Shown: positions 10,041 to 20,058, counted from the first letter of the stretch. The stretch: DNA of 64,000 nt from JAMQPK01 sp963761975 (GCA_963761975.1 CAVXIR010000003.1:1-64000), one strand, 5' to 3'. The notes: generated by a model not told the origin, from the sequence alone. Numbers and translations: made by a program.

Positions 10041-12732
10041 AGGCGGACGCCGATCTGGAACGACGCGAGCGTCAGCGCGCAGCGCGCGTCGGAATGGCGG
10101 AGAATGGCGCTGTGCAGGACGAACTCACACTCCGCCAGATCGTCGACGGCATTTCCGCGCTGGTCGCGGTCCTGACACCTGATGGAGCGGTCGAGATCGT
10201 CAACCGCCAGGTTCTGGACTACTTCGGCAAGACCCTCGAAGAGATGAGAGAGTGGTCGAGCTCAGACGCCGTTCACCCAGACGATCTCCCTGGCGTCATT
10301 GCCGTGTGGACGCGGTCAATCGAGAGCGGTCAGCCCTACGACGTCGAGCTCCGCCAACGGGGCGCGGATGGCGTCTACCGATGGTTCCATGCGCAAGGTC
10401 TCCCTGTGCGGGATGCGGAAGGCTGCATCCTCCGTTGGTTCGTTCTCCAAACGGATGTCGATGAGCGCAAGCGCAACGAGGCGGCGCTCACGAGTGCGTT
10501 CGAAGAGCTTGCGAAATCCGAAGCTGAACTTCGAACCATCATCGATGCCATCCCTCAGCTCATCGTCTCGCTCCGGGCTGACGGCACATTTCTGTCCGCG
10601 AATCAGGCAGTACTGGACTACACGGGCCTGACGAAAGAGGAAGTGAGGACGGAAAGCTTCGGCGACGTATTTCACCCGGAGGATACCGAGCGATTGCGCG
10701 ACCAACGCGATCTGGCGATCTCGCGAGGGGTCCCATTCGAGTACGAACGACGAGTGCGCCGCAAGGACGGTCAGTATCGGTGGTTCTTAATCCAGTACAA
10801 CCCGCTGCGAGACCAACGAGGAGAAGTCATCCGATGGTATGCAGCGGGAACTGACATCGACGATCGGAAGCGGGCTGAGGATGCCCTGCGGTCGAATGAG
10901 CAGAGCCTGCGTCTGACCATCGACAGCATTCCTGGCTTTGTCTCTACCGCGAATGCGGCAGGCGAGGTCGAATTTCTCAGCCGCCAGGTCTTGGAGTATT
11001 TCGGCAAGACCACTGAGGAATTGAAGAATTGGGCCATCAGCGACGCTCACCATCCCGATGATCTTCCTCGTGTGATCGACGCGTATAGGCGCGCGATCGA
11101 AACCGGGGAGCCGCTTGATGTTGAAACTCGGAACCGTCGAGCCGATGGCGTGTACCGCTGGTTCCACGTGCGAGGTCGTCCGCAGCGTGATGCCGAAGGT
11201 CGCATCGTCCGTTGGTATAACTTGGTGACGGATATCGATGAGCGAAAGCGCGCGGAGGAAGCGCTCCGTGAAAGCGAACGTGAGCTTCGCCAGCTGGTCG
11301 ACAGTGTTCCGGGCATGATTGCGGTCGCCAACGCACAGGGTCAGAGCGAATACCTCAACAAACGCGCGATCGACTATCTGGACACCACGCCTGAGGAATT
11401 CAGTGAGCGGCCCATGGCCACCGTGTACCCGGAAGACCAAGAGTTGTTGAGGAACGAGTGGCTGCGGTGTAACGCACTCGGACAACCGATGGACCTTGTT
11501 CATCGCGTGAGGCGCTTCGATGGCGTCTACCGATGGGTCCACGTCCGGGGCGAGCCCCTCCGCGACGATCGAGGCCAGATTGTCCGATGGTATTACGTGT
11601 TTACGGACATCGATGATCAACGGAGGGCGGAAGAAGCACTTCGAGAGAGTGAACAACACCTCCGACTGCTCGTGGAGACGATCCCTGCCCTCGTCGGGCG
11701 CACGACAGCCGAAGGCACGCTGGACTATGTGAACCGGCGCGTCGTCGACTATATCGGTCTGGAGTTGGGACAGATCGGGGCTCGGCACGTCTTCCATCCG
11801 GACGATCGAGACGCTCACTGGCGGAAGTGGCGTCATGCCCTGAAAACGCGGAGAACCCTGGGAAGACACGTATCGACTCCGGCGCGCCGACGGAGAGTAT
11901 CGGTGGTTCCACCAGAGATCCGAGCCGTTACTCGATCGAGACGGTCGTGTGGTGTGCTGGTATTCGGTGAGCGTTGACGTCAACGACAGCAGGGAGATGG
12001 AGGAAGCACTGCGCAGCACGCGGCGAAAGCTGTCCGCTGCCATGCAGATCGCAACCGTCGCCGAGATGTCCGCGTCCATTGCTCATGAAATCAACCAGCC
12101 ATTGGCGTCCGTCGTGACCAATGCGCATGCGTGCCAAACGTGGCTGTCGCACGATCCGCCGAATCTCGAGCGGGCGCAGGCGACCCTCGAGCGGATCATC
12201 AGGGACGGGCATTCCGCGGCCGAAGTGGTGCGGAGAATTCGTGCCCTCTTCAAGGAGGCAGCACCGGTCAAAGCACCCCTGGATATCAACCAGATTGTCG
12301 CTGAGGTGCTCCGCGTGCTCTCGGACGAACTTCGTGACAACAGCATCGTCGTTGAAACGGAACTGGCGGTCGATCTCCCGAGGATTGCGGGGGACCACGT
12401 CCAAATTCAGCAGACACTCATCAACCTTGTCCATAACGCGACGGAGGCGATGGCTGGGCTGACGGCTCGTCCGAAGTCGCTCGTGGCTCAGGTCACGGCG
12501 CGAGGGAGAAGATCTCCTGATTGAGGTCCGCGACTTCGGTGTGGGCATCAAGGACCCGACGCTGGTCTTCGAGCCATTCTTCACCACGAAAGAGTCAGGG
12601 ATGGGCATGGGCCTATCGATCTCTCGCTCGATCGTCGAGGCGCATGGCGGACGGATTTGGGCGACAGCGAACGAGGACGCCGGGACGACAATCAGTTTTA
12701 CCCTGCCGCTGGCTTCGGAGCGCTCAGCGTGA
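10022..12732 (+). CDS. Five-PAS sensor histidine kinase 1 (frameshifted)
   Basis: A soluble sensor without membrane segments. Five consecutive PAS/PAC units, about 120 residues each, repeat the pattern IDSIPG...LxYFGKT...HPDDLPRVI...DGVYRWFHxRG...TDIDDRKRAEEALRESE. They are followed by a HisKA domain with the H-box SIAHEINQPLASV, an N-box (TLINLVHNATEAM), and G-boxes (RDFGVGIKDP, GMGMGLSISRSIV). Reading through requires shifts near 11855 and 12505. The start is uncertain: GTG 10022 overlaps the preceding oxidoreductase, and an internal ATG at 10094 is possible. The gene converges on the receiver gene at 12760. With the FixJ-like regulator it forms one signalling module, probably answering redox or aromatic signals sensed by PAS. 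Confidence 0.85.
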
Positions 12733-12759
12733 GCCACGCCGTCGAGCAGATGCGGCCCA

Positions 12760-13152
12760 TCATGCCTCTCCCTTTGGACGGGCGCTCCCCAGCGCTGCAC
12801 GAATGGCCGCCAGCAGTTGCCGACCGTCAAACGGTTTTTCAAAGTACCGATCGCGTTCGATGTTGGAGGAGTCCTGCGCTCGGAGCTCGGGGCGTCCAGT
12901 AATCAGGATGACCGGCAACTCTGGCCGCTCCGACAGCGCCAATCGCCGCAGTTCAAATCCATCCATCTCGGGCATGCCGATGTCGGAGATTAAACAGTCG
13001 ATGTCAGAGAGTCCGCCACGCGTCCAGACCACCTTGGCAGACGTGTACAGACGAACATCGTAGCCAGCCGCCTCGAGCAAATCGGCAAGGGACTCGAGTG
13101 TCCGATGGTCGTCGTCAACGACGGCCACCACGAAGCGGGTGGATTCGGCCAT
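12760..13152 (-). CDS. Stand-alone receiver-domain response regulator
   Basis: A 130-residue CheY-like receiver. The acidic pocket is VVAVVDDD, the phospho-acceptor Asp is in LISDIGMPEMDG, the conserved Thr is in LITGRPE and the Lys is in YFEKPFDG. No output domain follows. The ATG at 13152 lies one base after the TGA of the FixJ-like gene (TGAcATG), so the pair is translationally coupled. Single receivers next to hybrid-like PAS kinases usually act as phosphate sinks or relay proteins. Here it probably competes with, or feeds, the FixJ regulator. Confidence 0.9.
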   Translation of the reverse strand: MAESTRFVVAVVDDDHRTLESLADLLEAAGYDVRLYTSAKVVWTRGGLSDIDCLISDIGMPEMDGFELRRLALSERPELPVILITGRPELRAQDSSNIERDRYFEKPFDGRQLLAAIRAALGSARPKGEA

Positions 13153-13153
13153 G

Positions 13154-13786
13154 TCATTGCTGCTTCCGGCGCTCAAGCGCGATGTTCAACTGCCCGGCCA
13201 TTCGAACGAGATCGGCGAACGAGTCCGCCGCCATCTTCTGCATGATCCGGCTTCGATGGATCTGGAGCGTGACCTCGCTGATACCGAGCTCCGCCGCCGC
13301 CTGTTTGTTCAGAAGTCCGCTGACGATCAATGGGAGCACCTGGCTTTCGCGCGGCGTGAGCGAAGAGTAGCGCTGCTGCAGTCGAGCACGTTCGGCTCTC
13401 TCCAGCCGTGCGTGTCGGTCGCGCGTGATGGCCGCGTCCACCGCCGCCATGAGGTCCGGCTGGCTGAATGGTTTCGCCAGAAAGTCGACGGCGCCGGCTT
13501 TGATCGCGCGAACCGACGATGGAATGTCGCCGTGTCCGGTGATGAACACGATTGGCGGGTGGTACGCGTCGCCAAGCTGTTGCTGGAAATCCAGGCCGCT
13601 GATGTCCGGCAGTTCCACGTCCAGGATGAGGCAGGCCGGCAGATCGGGCTTCTGGTACGCGATGTACTCGGCGACCGATCCGAAGGTGACGGACGTCACG
13701 CCGAGTGAGGTGAACAGCTCACGCAACGCTTCACACATGCGAACGTCATCGTCTACGACGTAAACGGTGTGGTCTTCTGAGCCCAT
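13154..13786 (-). CDS. FixJ-family response regulator 1
   Basis: About 210 residues: a receiver (VYVVDDD, phospho-Asp in LILDVELPDISG, FITGHGDIPSSVRAIKAGAVDFLAKPF) followed by a LuxR/FixJ helix-turn-helix (LTPRESQVLPLIVSGLLNKQAAAELGISEVTLQIHRSRIMQKM). The MGSEDHTVYVVDDD start at 13786 fits the family; an in-frame ATG upstream would add about 14 residues. It is divergent from the SDR/cysteine-hydrolase operon. The 280-base gap between them contains an 80-bp element that recurs upstream of the second hydrolase operon, which makes that element its best candidate target. Confidence 0.9.
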   Translation of the reverse strand: MGSEDHTVYVVDDDVRMCEALRELFTSLGVTSVTFGSVAEYIAYQKPDLPACLILDVELPDISGLDFQQQLGDAYHPPIVFITGHGDIPSSVRAIKAGAVDFLAKPFSQPDLMAAVDAAITRDRHARLERAERARLQQRYSSLTPRESQVLPLIVSGLLNKQAAAELGISEVTLQIHRSRIMQKMAADSFADLVRMAGQLNIALERRKQQ

Positions 13787-13871
13787 TGGGATCCCTGGGC
13801 GGACGGATCGGGACATTGTCGCACGCACCGGAGACACCTCGCTTCCGATCGGCCTCACCCTGAACGGCTGT

Positions 13872-13949
13872 CCTCGAGCTCTGGGGTCCACACGCACAGG
13901 CTAAGGCCTGCGCGCTCCGCGCGTCCATCATGGAAACACGTGATATCGC
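13872..13949 (+). promoter_or_regulatory. Duplicated upstream control element, copy 1
   Basis: From about 13899 the sequence GGCTAAGGCCTGCGCGCTCC, a short G/C-rich join, then GCGTCCATCATGGAAA, a variable base and ACGTGATATCGC matches 18647-18696 with only two or three differences. The flanking 25 bases are more loosely similar. Both copies lie 80-120 bases before operons with isochorismatase-fold hydrolases. Conservation confined to this strip suggests a promoter plus activator site. The remaining sequence to 14067 shows no gene. Confidence 0.6.
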
Positions 13950-14067
13950 CAGAGGCCGAAATTCCTTACGCTGACTTCGTGATCGAGTCCTGGATCGCAA
14001 ACGACCCCGCGAGCGGAGGACGCTCCGACGCGGCAATCCCGACTGTCCGTCCGGCGGGTGAACGGCT

Positions 14068-14826
14068 ATGAAACGTTTCGAGAATCGGACAGTGATCGTC
14101 ACGGGTGGCGCCCGTGGAATGGGCGCCAGCCATGCGCGCGGCTTCATCGCCGAGGGCGCGAATGTCGTGATCGCGGACGTCGTCGATCAAGAAGGACAGA
14201 GCCTGGCCGATGAACTCGGTGACCGCGCCATCTTCTCGCGCCTCGACGTCACGAGCGAAGCGGACTGGGCCGCCACGGTGACCGCCGCCGAAAACGCCTT
14301 CGGCCCGGTGTCCGTGCTGGTCAACAACGCGGGCATCGTGCACTTTGCACGGATCGCGGACACCAGCCGGCGGACTGGAGTCGAGTGATCGACATCAACC
14401 TGACCGGGACCTATCTGGGCATACGCGCACTCGCGTCCTCGATGCGCAAAGCCGGTGGTGGCGCGATCGTCAACATCTCCTCGGGCGCCGGGATGAGTGG
14501 TGCTTTTGGACTGGGGGCGTACGTGGCCAGCAAATGGGGTGTGCGCGGGCTCACCAAGACCGCGGCGCTGGAACTCGCGCGCGACCAGATCCGCGTCAAC
14601 TCCATCCACCCTGGTGCGACCCGCACGACGATGGCGGCACAGCCGGACGTCGAGGCGGTGATGGCTGCGTCAGTTAAGGGGCCTGGCGATTCCGCGCATC
14701 GCCGAGCCTGAAGAGCTCACGCGGCTGGTGCTGTTCGTCGCGTCCGACGAGGCCAGCTTCTCGACCGGTTCCGAGTTCATCGCTGACGGCGGTGCACTGC
14801 TCGGCCCGGTGCCGGACGCCAACTAA
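14068..14826 (+). CDS. Short-chain dehydrogenase/reductase (frameshifted)
   Basis: Classical SDR of about 250 residues. Visible are the cofactor motif TGGARGMGASHA, VNNAGIVHF, the catalytic region NISSGAGMSGAFGLGAYVASKWG (Ser, Tyr-x3-Lys) and the C-terminal SDEASFSTGSEFIADGG. The frame changes near 14375 and 14680; in the corrected reading the stop TAA is at 14824-14826. It resembles 3-alpha/20-beta-hydroxysteroid dehydrogenase-like SDRs, but substrate cannot be inferred. It is the first gene of the operon and ends 12 bases before the fused cysteine hydrolase. Confidence 0.8.
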
Positions 14827-14838
14827 TAAGGAGCAAAG

Positions 14839-15921
14839 ATGAAGGACAAGAACACACAGGCAAACAATCCGAACGAACTGACCACCGAGAACTCGGTTCT
14901 CGTGCTCATCGATCACCAGCCCTGGATTGGCTTATTGGTTCACTCGATCGATCCAGGCCTGATGATCAACAACGTCGCGGGCCTCGCCCAGGCAGCCAAA
15001 AACCTCGGCGTTCCTACGATCCTCACGACGATCGGCGCGAAGGGCAGCATCCTCGTCGACCCGCTGTTCAAGGAGCTGACCGAGATATTCCCGGACGTCA
15101 CGCCGATCGACCGCACCTCGACCCATGCCTGGTCGCACCCGGAGGTCCGGGCCGCGATCGATGCGACGGGCCGCAAGAAGTTGATCATGGCCGGCCTCGT
15201 GACCGAGGTCTGCCTGGCACAATCAGTGCTCGCCGCCCAGAAGGACGGATACGAGGTCTATTTCGTCCCCAACTGTTCGGGCGGCGCCACGGTCGAGGCC
15301 CATGAGGACGCCAAGGCGCGCATGGTGCAGGCCGGCGCCAGGCCGATCGACTGGCTGGCTGTCATCTCCGAGTGGGCCCCCGACTACACATCGCCGGAAC
15401 GCGCCGTGCTTGGCGATGTCTGGTCGCGCCGAGGCGGCATCATAAACCTGGCGGGCGACTATGTGCTGGCGCAGGTCACCGCCGGCCTTGTGCCGATGCC
15501 GAGCTGGTCTGCGCCCGGCCAGGCCCCGACCGCCGACAGGCAGACGGACACCGACGCGATCAACCGCCTCGCGGAGGAGATGCTGTCCGCCTTCGAGACC
15601 AAGGATTCCGCAAAGGTGAACACCTATTACGCGCCGGGCGCGGTGATTGCCACGCCCGGCCGTCCGGCGGCGAAGGACGCGCGGGCCTTGACCAAGGCCA
15701 TCAAGGACGATCTTGCGGATCCCAACCTAAAGATCACTGTCTCGAACGAGAAGACCGAGGTCTCCGGCTCGGGTGACATGGCCTACCGCCGCGGCTCGTT
15801 CAAAATCACGACGACGAATCCGCAGACCAAACAGGCGGAGCAGAGCGAGGGCACCTACTTGGCCGTCTTCAGGAAGCAGGCGGACGGCAGCTGGAAGATC
15901 GCAGAGGATTTCGGAGTCTAG
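14839..15921 (+). CDS. Isochorismatase-fold cysteine hydrolase fused to NTF2-like domain
   Basis: A 360-residue fusion. Residues ~15-230 are an isochorismatase/YcaC-like hydrolase: VLVLIDHQPW carries the catalytic Asp, TGRKKLIMAGL the conserved Lys region and TEVCLAQS the nucleophilic Cys. Residues ~245-360 are a DUF4440/SnoaL NTF2-like domain (MLSAFETKDSAKVNTYYAPG ... FRKQADGSWKIAEDFGV). The first domain of such proteins cleaves amide or vinyl-ether bonds of small substrates; the second usually binds hydrophobic ligands or aids oligomerisation. A ribosome-binding AAGGAG precedes the ATG. The downstream operon at 18.8 kb encodes the same two folds as separate proteins, so the fusion probably links partner functions. 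Confidence 0.9.
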   Translation: MKDKNTQANNPNELTTENSVLVLIDHQPWIGLLVHSIDPGLMINNVAGLAQAAKNLGVPTILTTIGAKGSILVDPLFKELTEIFPDVTPIDRTSTHAWSHPEVRAAIDATGRKKLIMAGLVTEVCLAQSVLAAQKDGYEVYFVPNCSGGATVEAHEDAKARMVQAGARPIDWLAVISEWAPDYTSPERAVLGDVWSRRGGIINLAGDYVLAQVTAGLVPMPSWSAPGQAPTADRQTDTDAINRLAEEMLSAFETKDSAKVNTYYAPGAVIATPGRPAAKDARALTKAIKDDLADPNLKITVSNEKTEVSGSGDMAYRRGSFKITTTNPQTKQAEQSEGTYLAVFRKQADGSWKIAEDFGV

Positions 15922-15929
15922 CGCGGCCA

Positions 15930-16256
15930 TGAACACGAACAAAACCCTCAAGACGACCAATCCCATCCGAACCGGCGACCGGACGCGGTGCTCGCACGCC
16001 CGGCGCACGGCGGCAGGCGGTGTCAAGGCCATCCGCAACGATATGGCGGACAACTTCAAGCTCAGTGTCTCAGACGGGAAGACCGAGTCGCCGCCTCGGT
16101 GACCTGGCCTACCGCCGAGTCTCGCTCAAAGTCACGTATACGAACCCGCAGACCAAACAGGTGGAGACCGCCGCGGCCACTGCCTTGACCGTCTTCAGGA
16201 AGCAGGCGGACGGAAGCTGGAAGGTGGTGGAAGACTTCGAGGTGAGGGCGGGCTAG
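15930..16256 (+). pseudogene. Degraded duplicate of the NTF2-like domain
   Basis: The translated 3' half (KAIRNDMADNFKLSVS ... LAYRRVSLKVTYTNPQTKQ ... FRKQADGSWKVVEDFEV) is a diverged copy of the C-terminal domain of the gene just upstream, including the shared phrases TNPQTKQ and FRKQADGSWK. The 5' part is in a different frame, with a break near 16090. The copy lacks the first half of the domain, so it is a tandem partial duplication that has decayed, or that is hidden by indels. Confidence 0.7.
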
Positions 16257-16274
16257 ACCTATGAGGACAACAAA

Positions 16275-16943
16275 ATGATTCACAACAAGAATTCAAGACT
16301 AGTTTTGCCGGTATTGGTTTTAGCGCTGACCGTACCGGGACTCGCCATTCTCGTCGGCAGTCAAAAGACGCAAACGTTAACCGCCGCGGAAACGGTCGGA
16401 ACGTATGCAATCGATCCGTGGCACACCAACATCGGCTTTCGTGTGCGGCACATGGGTTTGGCGATCGTCCTGGGCGAGTTCACGGATTACACCGGGACTA
16501 TCTCTTACTTCCCGAACGACATTACGAAATCTTCGGTGCAATTCACGGCAAAGGTGGCGAGCCTCGACACGGGCGTCAAACAGCGCGACGATCATCTGCG
16601 CAGTGCCGATTTTTTCGAGGTGGAGAAATACCCGGAAATCACGTTTCGATCGACGCGACTCGAACGCAAGAGCGAGAAGACATTCATCGCGTACGGAGAC
16701 CTCACGATCAAGAACGTGACCAAGCAGATTGCTCTTCCAGTGGAATTTTACGGCGTTGTCAGAGATTCCGTAGGTGACACCAGATTAGGCGGTTCGGCCA
16801 CGCTCAACATCAACCGGCTGGATTACGGCATACGGTGGAGTCAGGTGTTGGATAACGGCTCGTTAGTGGTCGATAACAACGTTCAGATCGAGCTGCAGTT
16901 TGAAGCACTCAGACAGGGACCAAAGAAAGGCGCGGCAGAATGA
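16275..16943 (+). CDS. YceI-family periplasmic lipid-binding protein
   Basis: A 222-residue protein with an N-terminal hydrophobic signal segment (LVLPVLVLALTVPGLAILV), then the YceI lipocalin-like barrel: TYAIDPWHTNIGFRVRHMG, SVQFTAKVASLDTGVKQRDDHLRSADFF and YPEITFRSTRLE are family signatures. YceI proteins bind isoprenoid quinone-like or amphiphilic molecules in the periplasm and are often induced by stress. The gene lies between the hydrolase operon and an AlgE-like porin on the same strand. Confidence 0.9.
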   Translation: MIHNKNSRLVLPVLVLALTVPGLAILVGSQKTQTLTAAETVGTYAIDPWHTNIGFRVRHMGLAIVLGEFTDYTGTISYFPNDITKSSVQFTAKVASLDTGVKQRDDHLRSADFFEVEKYPEITFRSTRLERKSEKTFIAYGDLTIKNVTKQIALPVEFYGVVRDSVGDTRLGGSATLNINRLDYGIRWSQVLDNGSLVVDNNVQIELQFEALRQGPKKGAAE

Positions 16944-16955
16944 CTTGATGCTGAA

Positions 16956-18386
16956 GTGAAACACGGGCTCGGAGCGATGAGACTCGCGTCAGCTCTACTG
17001 ATCGCTTCGTGCGGCCTTCACGCATCAATCGCCACGTTGATGGGGCAAGGGACCACGCCGGAGCCGGTGGTCGTGGCCCAGCGGCCGAAGATCCTGCCCA
17101 ACCGATGGCAGGAAAACTGGTCGGCGCTCGCCGACCCGCGGATCAAGCGAGAACGCTTCGACAACCTCAAATACATTCCGCTCTCGAACGATGATCCGGG
17201 AACGTATCTGTCGCTGGGGCTCAACGCGCGGGGACGCTTAGAGACCAACCACGGCGAGTTTTTCGGCATCCCGCCATCGTACGAGGGAGAGTGGCTGCTC
17301 AGCCGACTGGAAGCGCACGCCGACCTTCGGCTCGGGAATCACTTCCAGGTCTTCACGCAAATTCAAAGCGCATATGCGTTGGGCAAGGCCGTGCGCGCGC
17401 CGATTGATCAGGACCGGCTCGATGTGGAGCAAGCCTTCGTCGGGATCACTCACGCGCTCGGTGGTGGCACGTTCACGCTGCGCGCGGGGCGCCAGCTCAT
17501 TGACGTCGATCTGCAACGGTTCTTGTCGATGCGCGACGGACCCAATTTGCGTCAGCCTTACGATGCAGCCTTGGTGGAATACCGACGCGGTGGTTGGCGG
17601 CTGGGCGGACTCTACAGTCAGCCAGTCCAAATCCGCGACCGCCGACCATTCGATGACTTCAGTGATCGCCGGTTGACCGCTTCCGGCATCCTGATACGGC
17701 GGCCCGTCATGGGGTCCTCGGAGGTGTCCGTCTACTACCTTCACTATCGTCGGGGGGCCGCACATTTCACGAGCGCCAGCGGCGACGAACGCCGGGAGAG
17801 TGTCGACGTCCGGCTCAAAGGTGCGGCGAACGGCTTCGACTGGGATATCGAGGCGATGAACCAGACGGGCCGAATCGACAGCCAGACCATCGACGCATGG
17901 GCGTTCGGTTCGGTCGTCGGCTATACCCTTGCCAATACCAGCTGGACGCCGCATCTCGGTCTGGGCGTCGACGCGGCGTCCGGGGATCGCAACCCGCACG
18001 ACGATCGACTCGAGACCTTTAATCCGTTGTTTCCCGAAGGCTATTTCCTCGCCGGCTATACCGGCTACGTGAATTTCGTTCACGTCAAGCCCGCGCTGAC
18101 GCTGCGGCCGGTGACGGCGTTGAATCTGATGGTGGCCCTGGCCACACAGTGGCGTGCGACCACGGCCGACGCGGTCTACGCCTTCCCCAGCTTTCCTGTC
18201 GCGGGCACGGCCGGACGACCGGGGCGCTACACCGGAACGTACGTCGAGTTTCGGGCGGAGTGGAGGCTCACTGCCAATTACGCGATCGGCGTGGGAGCCG
18301 TGCACTACGCGATCGGCACCGCGGTTCGCCAGGCGGGAGGCCACGACGCCAACTACGTTGGCGTCGAACTCAGATATGCGTGGTGA
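16956..18386 (+). CDS. Alginate-export-family outer-membrane barrel protein
   Basis: About 476 residues with an N-terminal signal-like stretch, then a beta-barrel of the AlgE/alginate-export type: LKYIPLSNDDPGTYLSLGLNAR, TLRAGRQLIDVDLQRFLS and GTYVEFRAEWRLTANYAIG, ending in the aromatic LRYAW. Starts possible are GTG 16956 or ATG 16977; the latter gives a shorter signal peptide. Such barrels often serve as porins for small organic acids outside alginate producers, so export of alginate is not implied. It follows YceI by 12 bases and is probably co-transcribed. Confidence 0.8.
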   Translation: MKHGLGAMRLASALLIASCGLHASIATLMGQGTTPEPVVVAQRPKILPNRWQENWSALADPRIKRERFDNLKYIPLSNDDPGTYLSLGLNARGRLETNHGEFFGIPPSYEGEWLLSRLEAHADLRLGNHFQVFTQIQSAYALGKAVRAPIDQDRLDVEQAFVGITHALGGGTFTLRAGRQLIDVDLQRFLSMRDGPNLRQPYDAALVEYRRGGWRLGGLYSQPVQIRDRRPFDDFSDRRLTASGILIRRPVMGSSEVSVYYLHYRRGAAHFTSASGDERRESVDVRLKGAANGFDWDIEAMNQTGRIDSQTIDAWAFGSVVGYTLANTSWTPHLGLGVDAASGDRNPHDDRLETFNPLFPEGYFLAGYTGYVNFVHVKPALTLRPVTALNLMVALATQWRATTADAVYAFPSFPVAGTAGRPGRYTGTYVEFRAEWRLTANYAIGVGAVHYAIGTAVRQAGGHDANYVGVELRYAW

Positions 18387-18449
18387 GGCTCGCCGGGTGG
18401 CCCCACAACTTGCTCTCGCCGCGTCCGGAGACCGCACATGATTCCAGAG

Positions 18450-18538
18450 CGATTCGCCCCACACCTACGCGATCATGCGGATCGTGTTCGGCACGATGTT
18501 CATGACCCAGGGCGACCGCGCGTCCGAACGCGATTGAG
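18450..18538 (+). pseudogene. Short DoxX-like N-terminal remnant
   Basis: The frame gives HTYAIMRIVFGTMFMTQG, like the first helix of a DoxX protein, and ends at TGA 18536-18538. Nothing else of the family follows before the control element at 18613. I regard it as a fragment left by deletion. Confidence 0.3.
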
Positions 18539-18612
18539 CCCGCCCTTTGGTGAAGACCACGCCGGCGCCCGCGATCAGACTCACGCCGGCGCAGCCCACT
18601 GACCTCAGCCTT

Positions 18613-18696
18613 CTTCGAGCTCTGGTCCCAGGCACCATAGGCTTAGGCTAAGGCCTGCGCGCTCCCCGCGTCCATCATGGAAATACGTGATATCGC
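18613..18696 (+). promoter_or_regulatory. Duplicated upstream control element, copy 2
   Basis: Counterpart of 13872-13949, with the same GGCTAAGGCCTGCGCGCTCC core followed by TCCATCATGGAAAT and ACGTGATATCGC. This copy also has CTTAGGCTAAG, an almost perfect palindrome not fully kept in copy 1. It ends 80 bases before the ATG of the second cysteine hydrolase. Confidence 0.6.
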
Positions 18697-18775
18697 ACGG
18701 GCATGAAACCTCCTACTCTCATTTGTGGCGGACGCGTTGACGACACGCCACCACGTGAGCAAGGAGGAATCGGTC

Positions 18776-19477
18776 ATGTCCGAGAACAGCAGGTCAAGCG
18801 GTGTCTGGGACTCCAAAGAATGCGCATTGCTCTTGATCGACTATCAACCCGGCGTCATGAGCTTCATCCAGTCACACGATCGCAAGCTTGTCGAACTCAA
18901 CGCGCGCTATCTCACCAAGGCGGCGTTGGCATTCGATATCCCCATCATCCTGAGCACGGTCGGTGTCCAGATGGGGGTCAACCAGCCGACCATTGCATCG
19001 CTTCGGAGTGAAGTCCCGAACGTGCCGGAAATCGACCGGACCTCGATGGACTCCTGGGCTGACCGGGCGTTTGTCGAGGCGGTCAAGAAGACCGGGCGCA
19101 AGCGGTTGGTCATGTCCGGGATTGTGACGGAGGTGTGCCTCGCCTATCCCGTGGTGGCCGCGCTAAAGGACGGCTACGAAGTCAGCATCGTCACCGATGC
19201 CGCCGGCGGTCTGACAAGGGAATCGCACGATGTCGCTGTTTTGCGGATGATCCAGGCCGGCGCCGTGCCAAATACGACCCAAGCGATGATCACGGAGTGG
19301 TTTCGCGATTGGGCAGGGCCGCTTGCTCCCGCCGCGCGAGAGGTCATCGTGCCTTTCCTCAAGGAAACAGCCATCCTGCAGAACATTTATCCCCCCTCGG
19401 AGATGGCCAAAGCTGCGGACGCCACAGCGGCTGAATCCCGAGCCGCCCAGCCGACGCCCGCAGCCGCTACGCGTTGA
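18776..19477 (+). CDS. Isochorismatase-fold cysteine hydrolase 2
   Basis: 233 residues, single domain. ECALLLIDYQPGVMSF carries the catalytic Asp, TGRKRLVMSGIVTEVCLAYP the Lys/Cys pair and TDAAGGLTRESHDVAVLRM the rear of the fold. The ATG at 18776 follows AAGGAGG by eight bases, one of the best ribosome-binding sites in the window. The C-terminal 25 residues are Ala/Pro/Thr rich and probably disordered. It resembles YcaC-type hydrolases of unknown physiological substrate and is first in an operon with an NTF2-like protein and a third hydrolase. Confidence 0.9.
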   Translation: MSENSRSSGVWDSKECALLLIDYQPGVMSFIQSHDRKLVELNARYLTKAALAFDIPIILSTVGVQMGVNQPTIASLRSEVPNVPEIDRTSMDSWADRAFVEAVKKTGRKRLVMSGIVTEVCLAYPVVAALKDGYEVSIVTDAAGGLTRESHDVAVLRMIQAGAVPNTTQAMITEWFRDWAGPLAPAAREVIVPFLKETAILQNIYPPSEMAKAADATAAESRAAQPTPAAATR

Positions 19478-19581
19478 GACGAGGCGACAACGATAGACGG
19501 CAGCACAGGCGTCGTTGATGAGATCAAGTCGGAGGGGGATCCGCGGTGGCCAAGAAATTCGACGTCAGCGAGGAGACCACG

Positions 19582-20058
19582 ATGGCTTCAAACGAAGAGA
19601 TTATCCGCAACCTGTACGCGGTCGCAGAGAAGGAACCCAAGAGGTTTCGGTCACTGTTCACGGAGAACGGTTACTGGTGGGACGTGCCCGCCGGCGTCAA
19701 ATACCGCGGCGACGAAGTCGCTCGTGCGGCCGACATCTACTCGGCTGCATTTCCGGACATGCACCGCGAACTCTCCCACCTCTACTTCGACGGTGACGTC
19801 GTCGTCGTTCAGCTGTCGCTGAACGGAACCCACCAAGGTGACCTTCCCATGGGCCTGGGAACGCTCCCCGCTACCGGTAAGGAATTCCACGTCCCCTGCA
19901 TCGATGTCTTCCATGTTCAAGATGGGAAGGTGAGCGCCTTCGACTGCCACTACGCCGGAACCATCATGCTCGCCCAGCTCGGTGTGTTGGGCAATCTGGA
20001 GGCCTCTCTCAAGAAGGAAAGGCGACCTCCGCCGCCGGGCCAGGCCTCTGCGCGATAG
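19582..20058 (+). CDS. NTF2-like (SnoaL/ester-cyclase type) protein
   Basis: A 158-residue SnoaL-like protein: EIIRNLYAVAEKEPKRFRSLF, FTENGYWWDVPAG, YSAAFPDMHRELSHLYFDGDVVVVQL and FHVPCIDVFHVQDGKVSAFDCHY show the cone-shaped fold with ester-cyclase-like sequence. ATG 19582 follows AGGAG with six bases between, better than the upstream GTG 19546. Proteins of this kind bind hydrophobic ligands or catalyse aldol-type cyclisation or isomerisation. The position between two cysteine hydrolases mirrors the fused gene at 14.8 kb. Confidence 0.85.
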   Translation: MASNEEIIRNLYAVAEKEPKRFRSLFTENGYWWDVPAGVKYRGDEVARAADIYSAAFPDMHRELSHLYFDGDVVVVQLSLNGTHQGDLPMGLGTLPATGKEFHVPCIDVFHVQDGKVSAFDCHYAGTIMLAQLGVLGNLEASLKKERRPPPPGQASAR

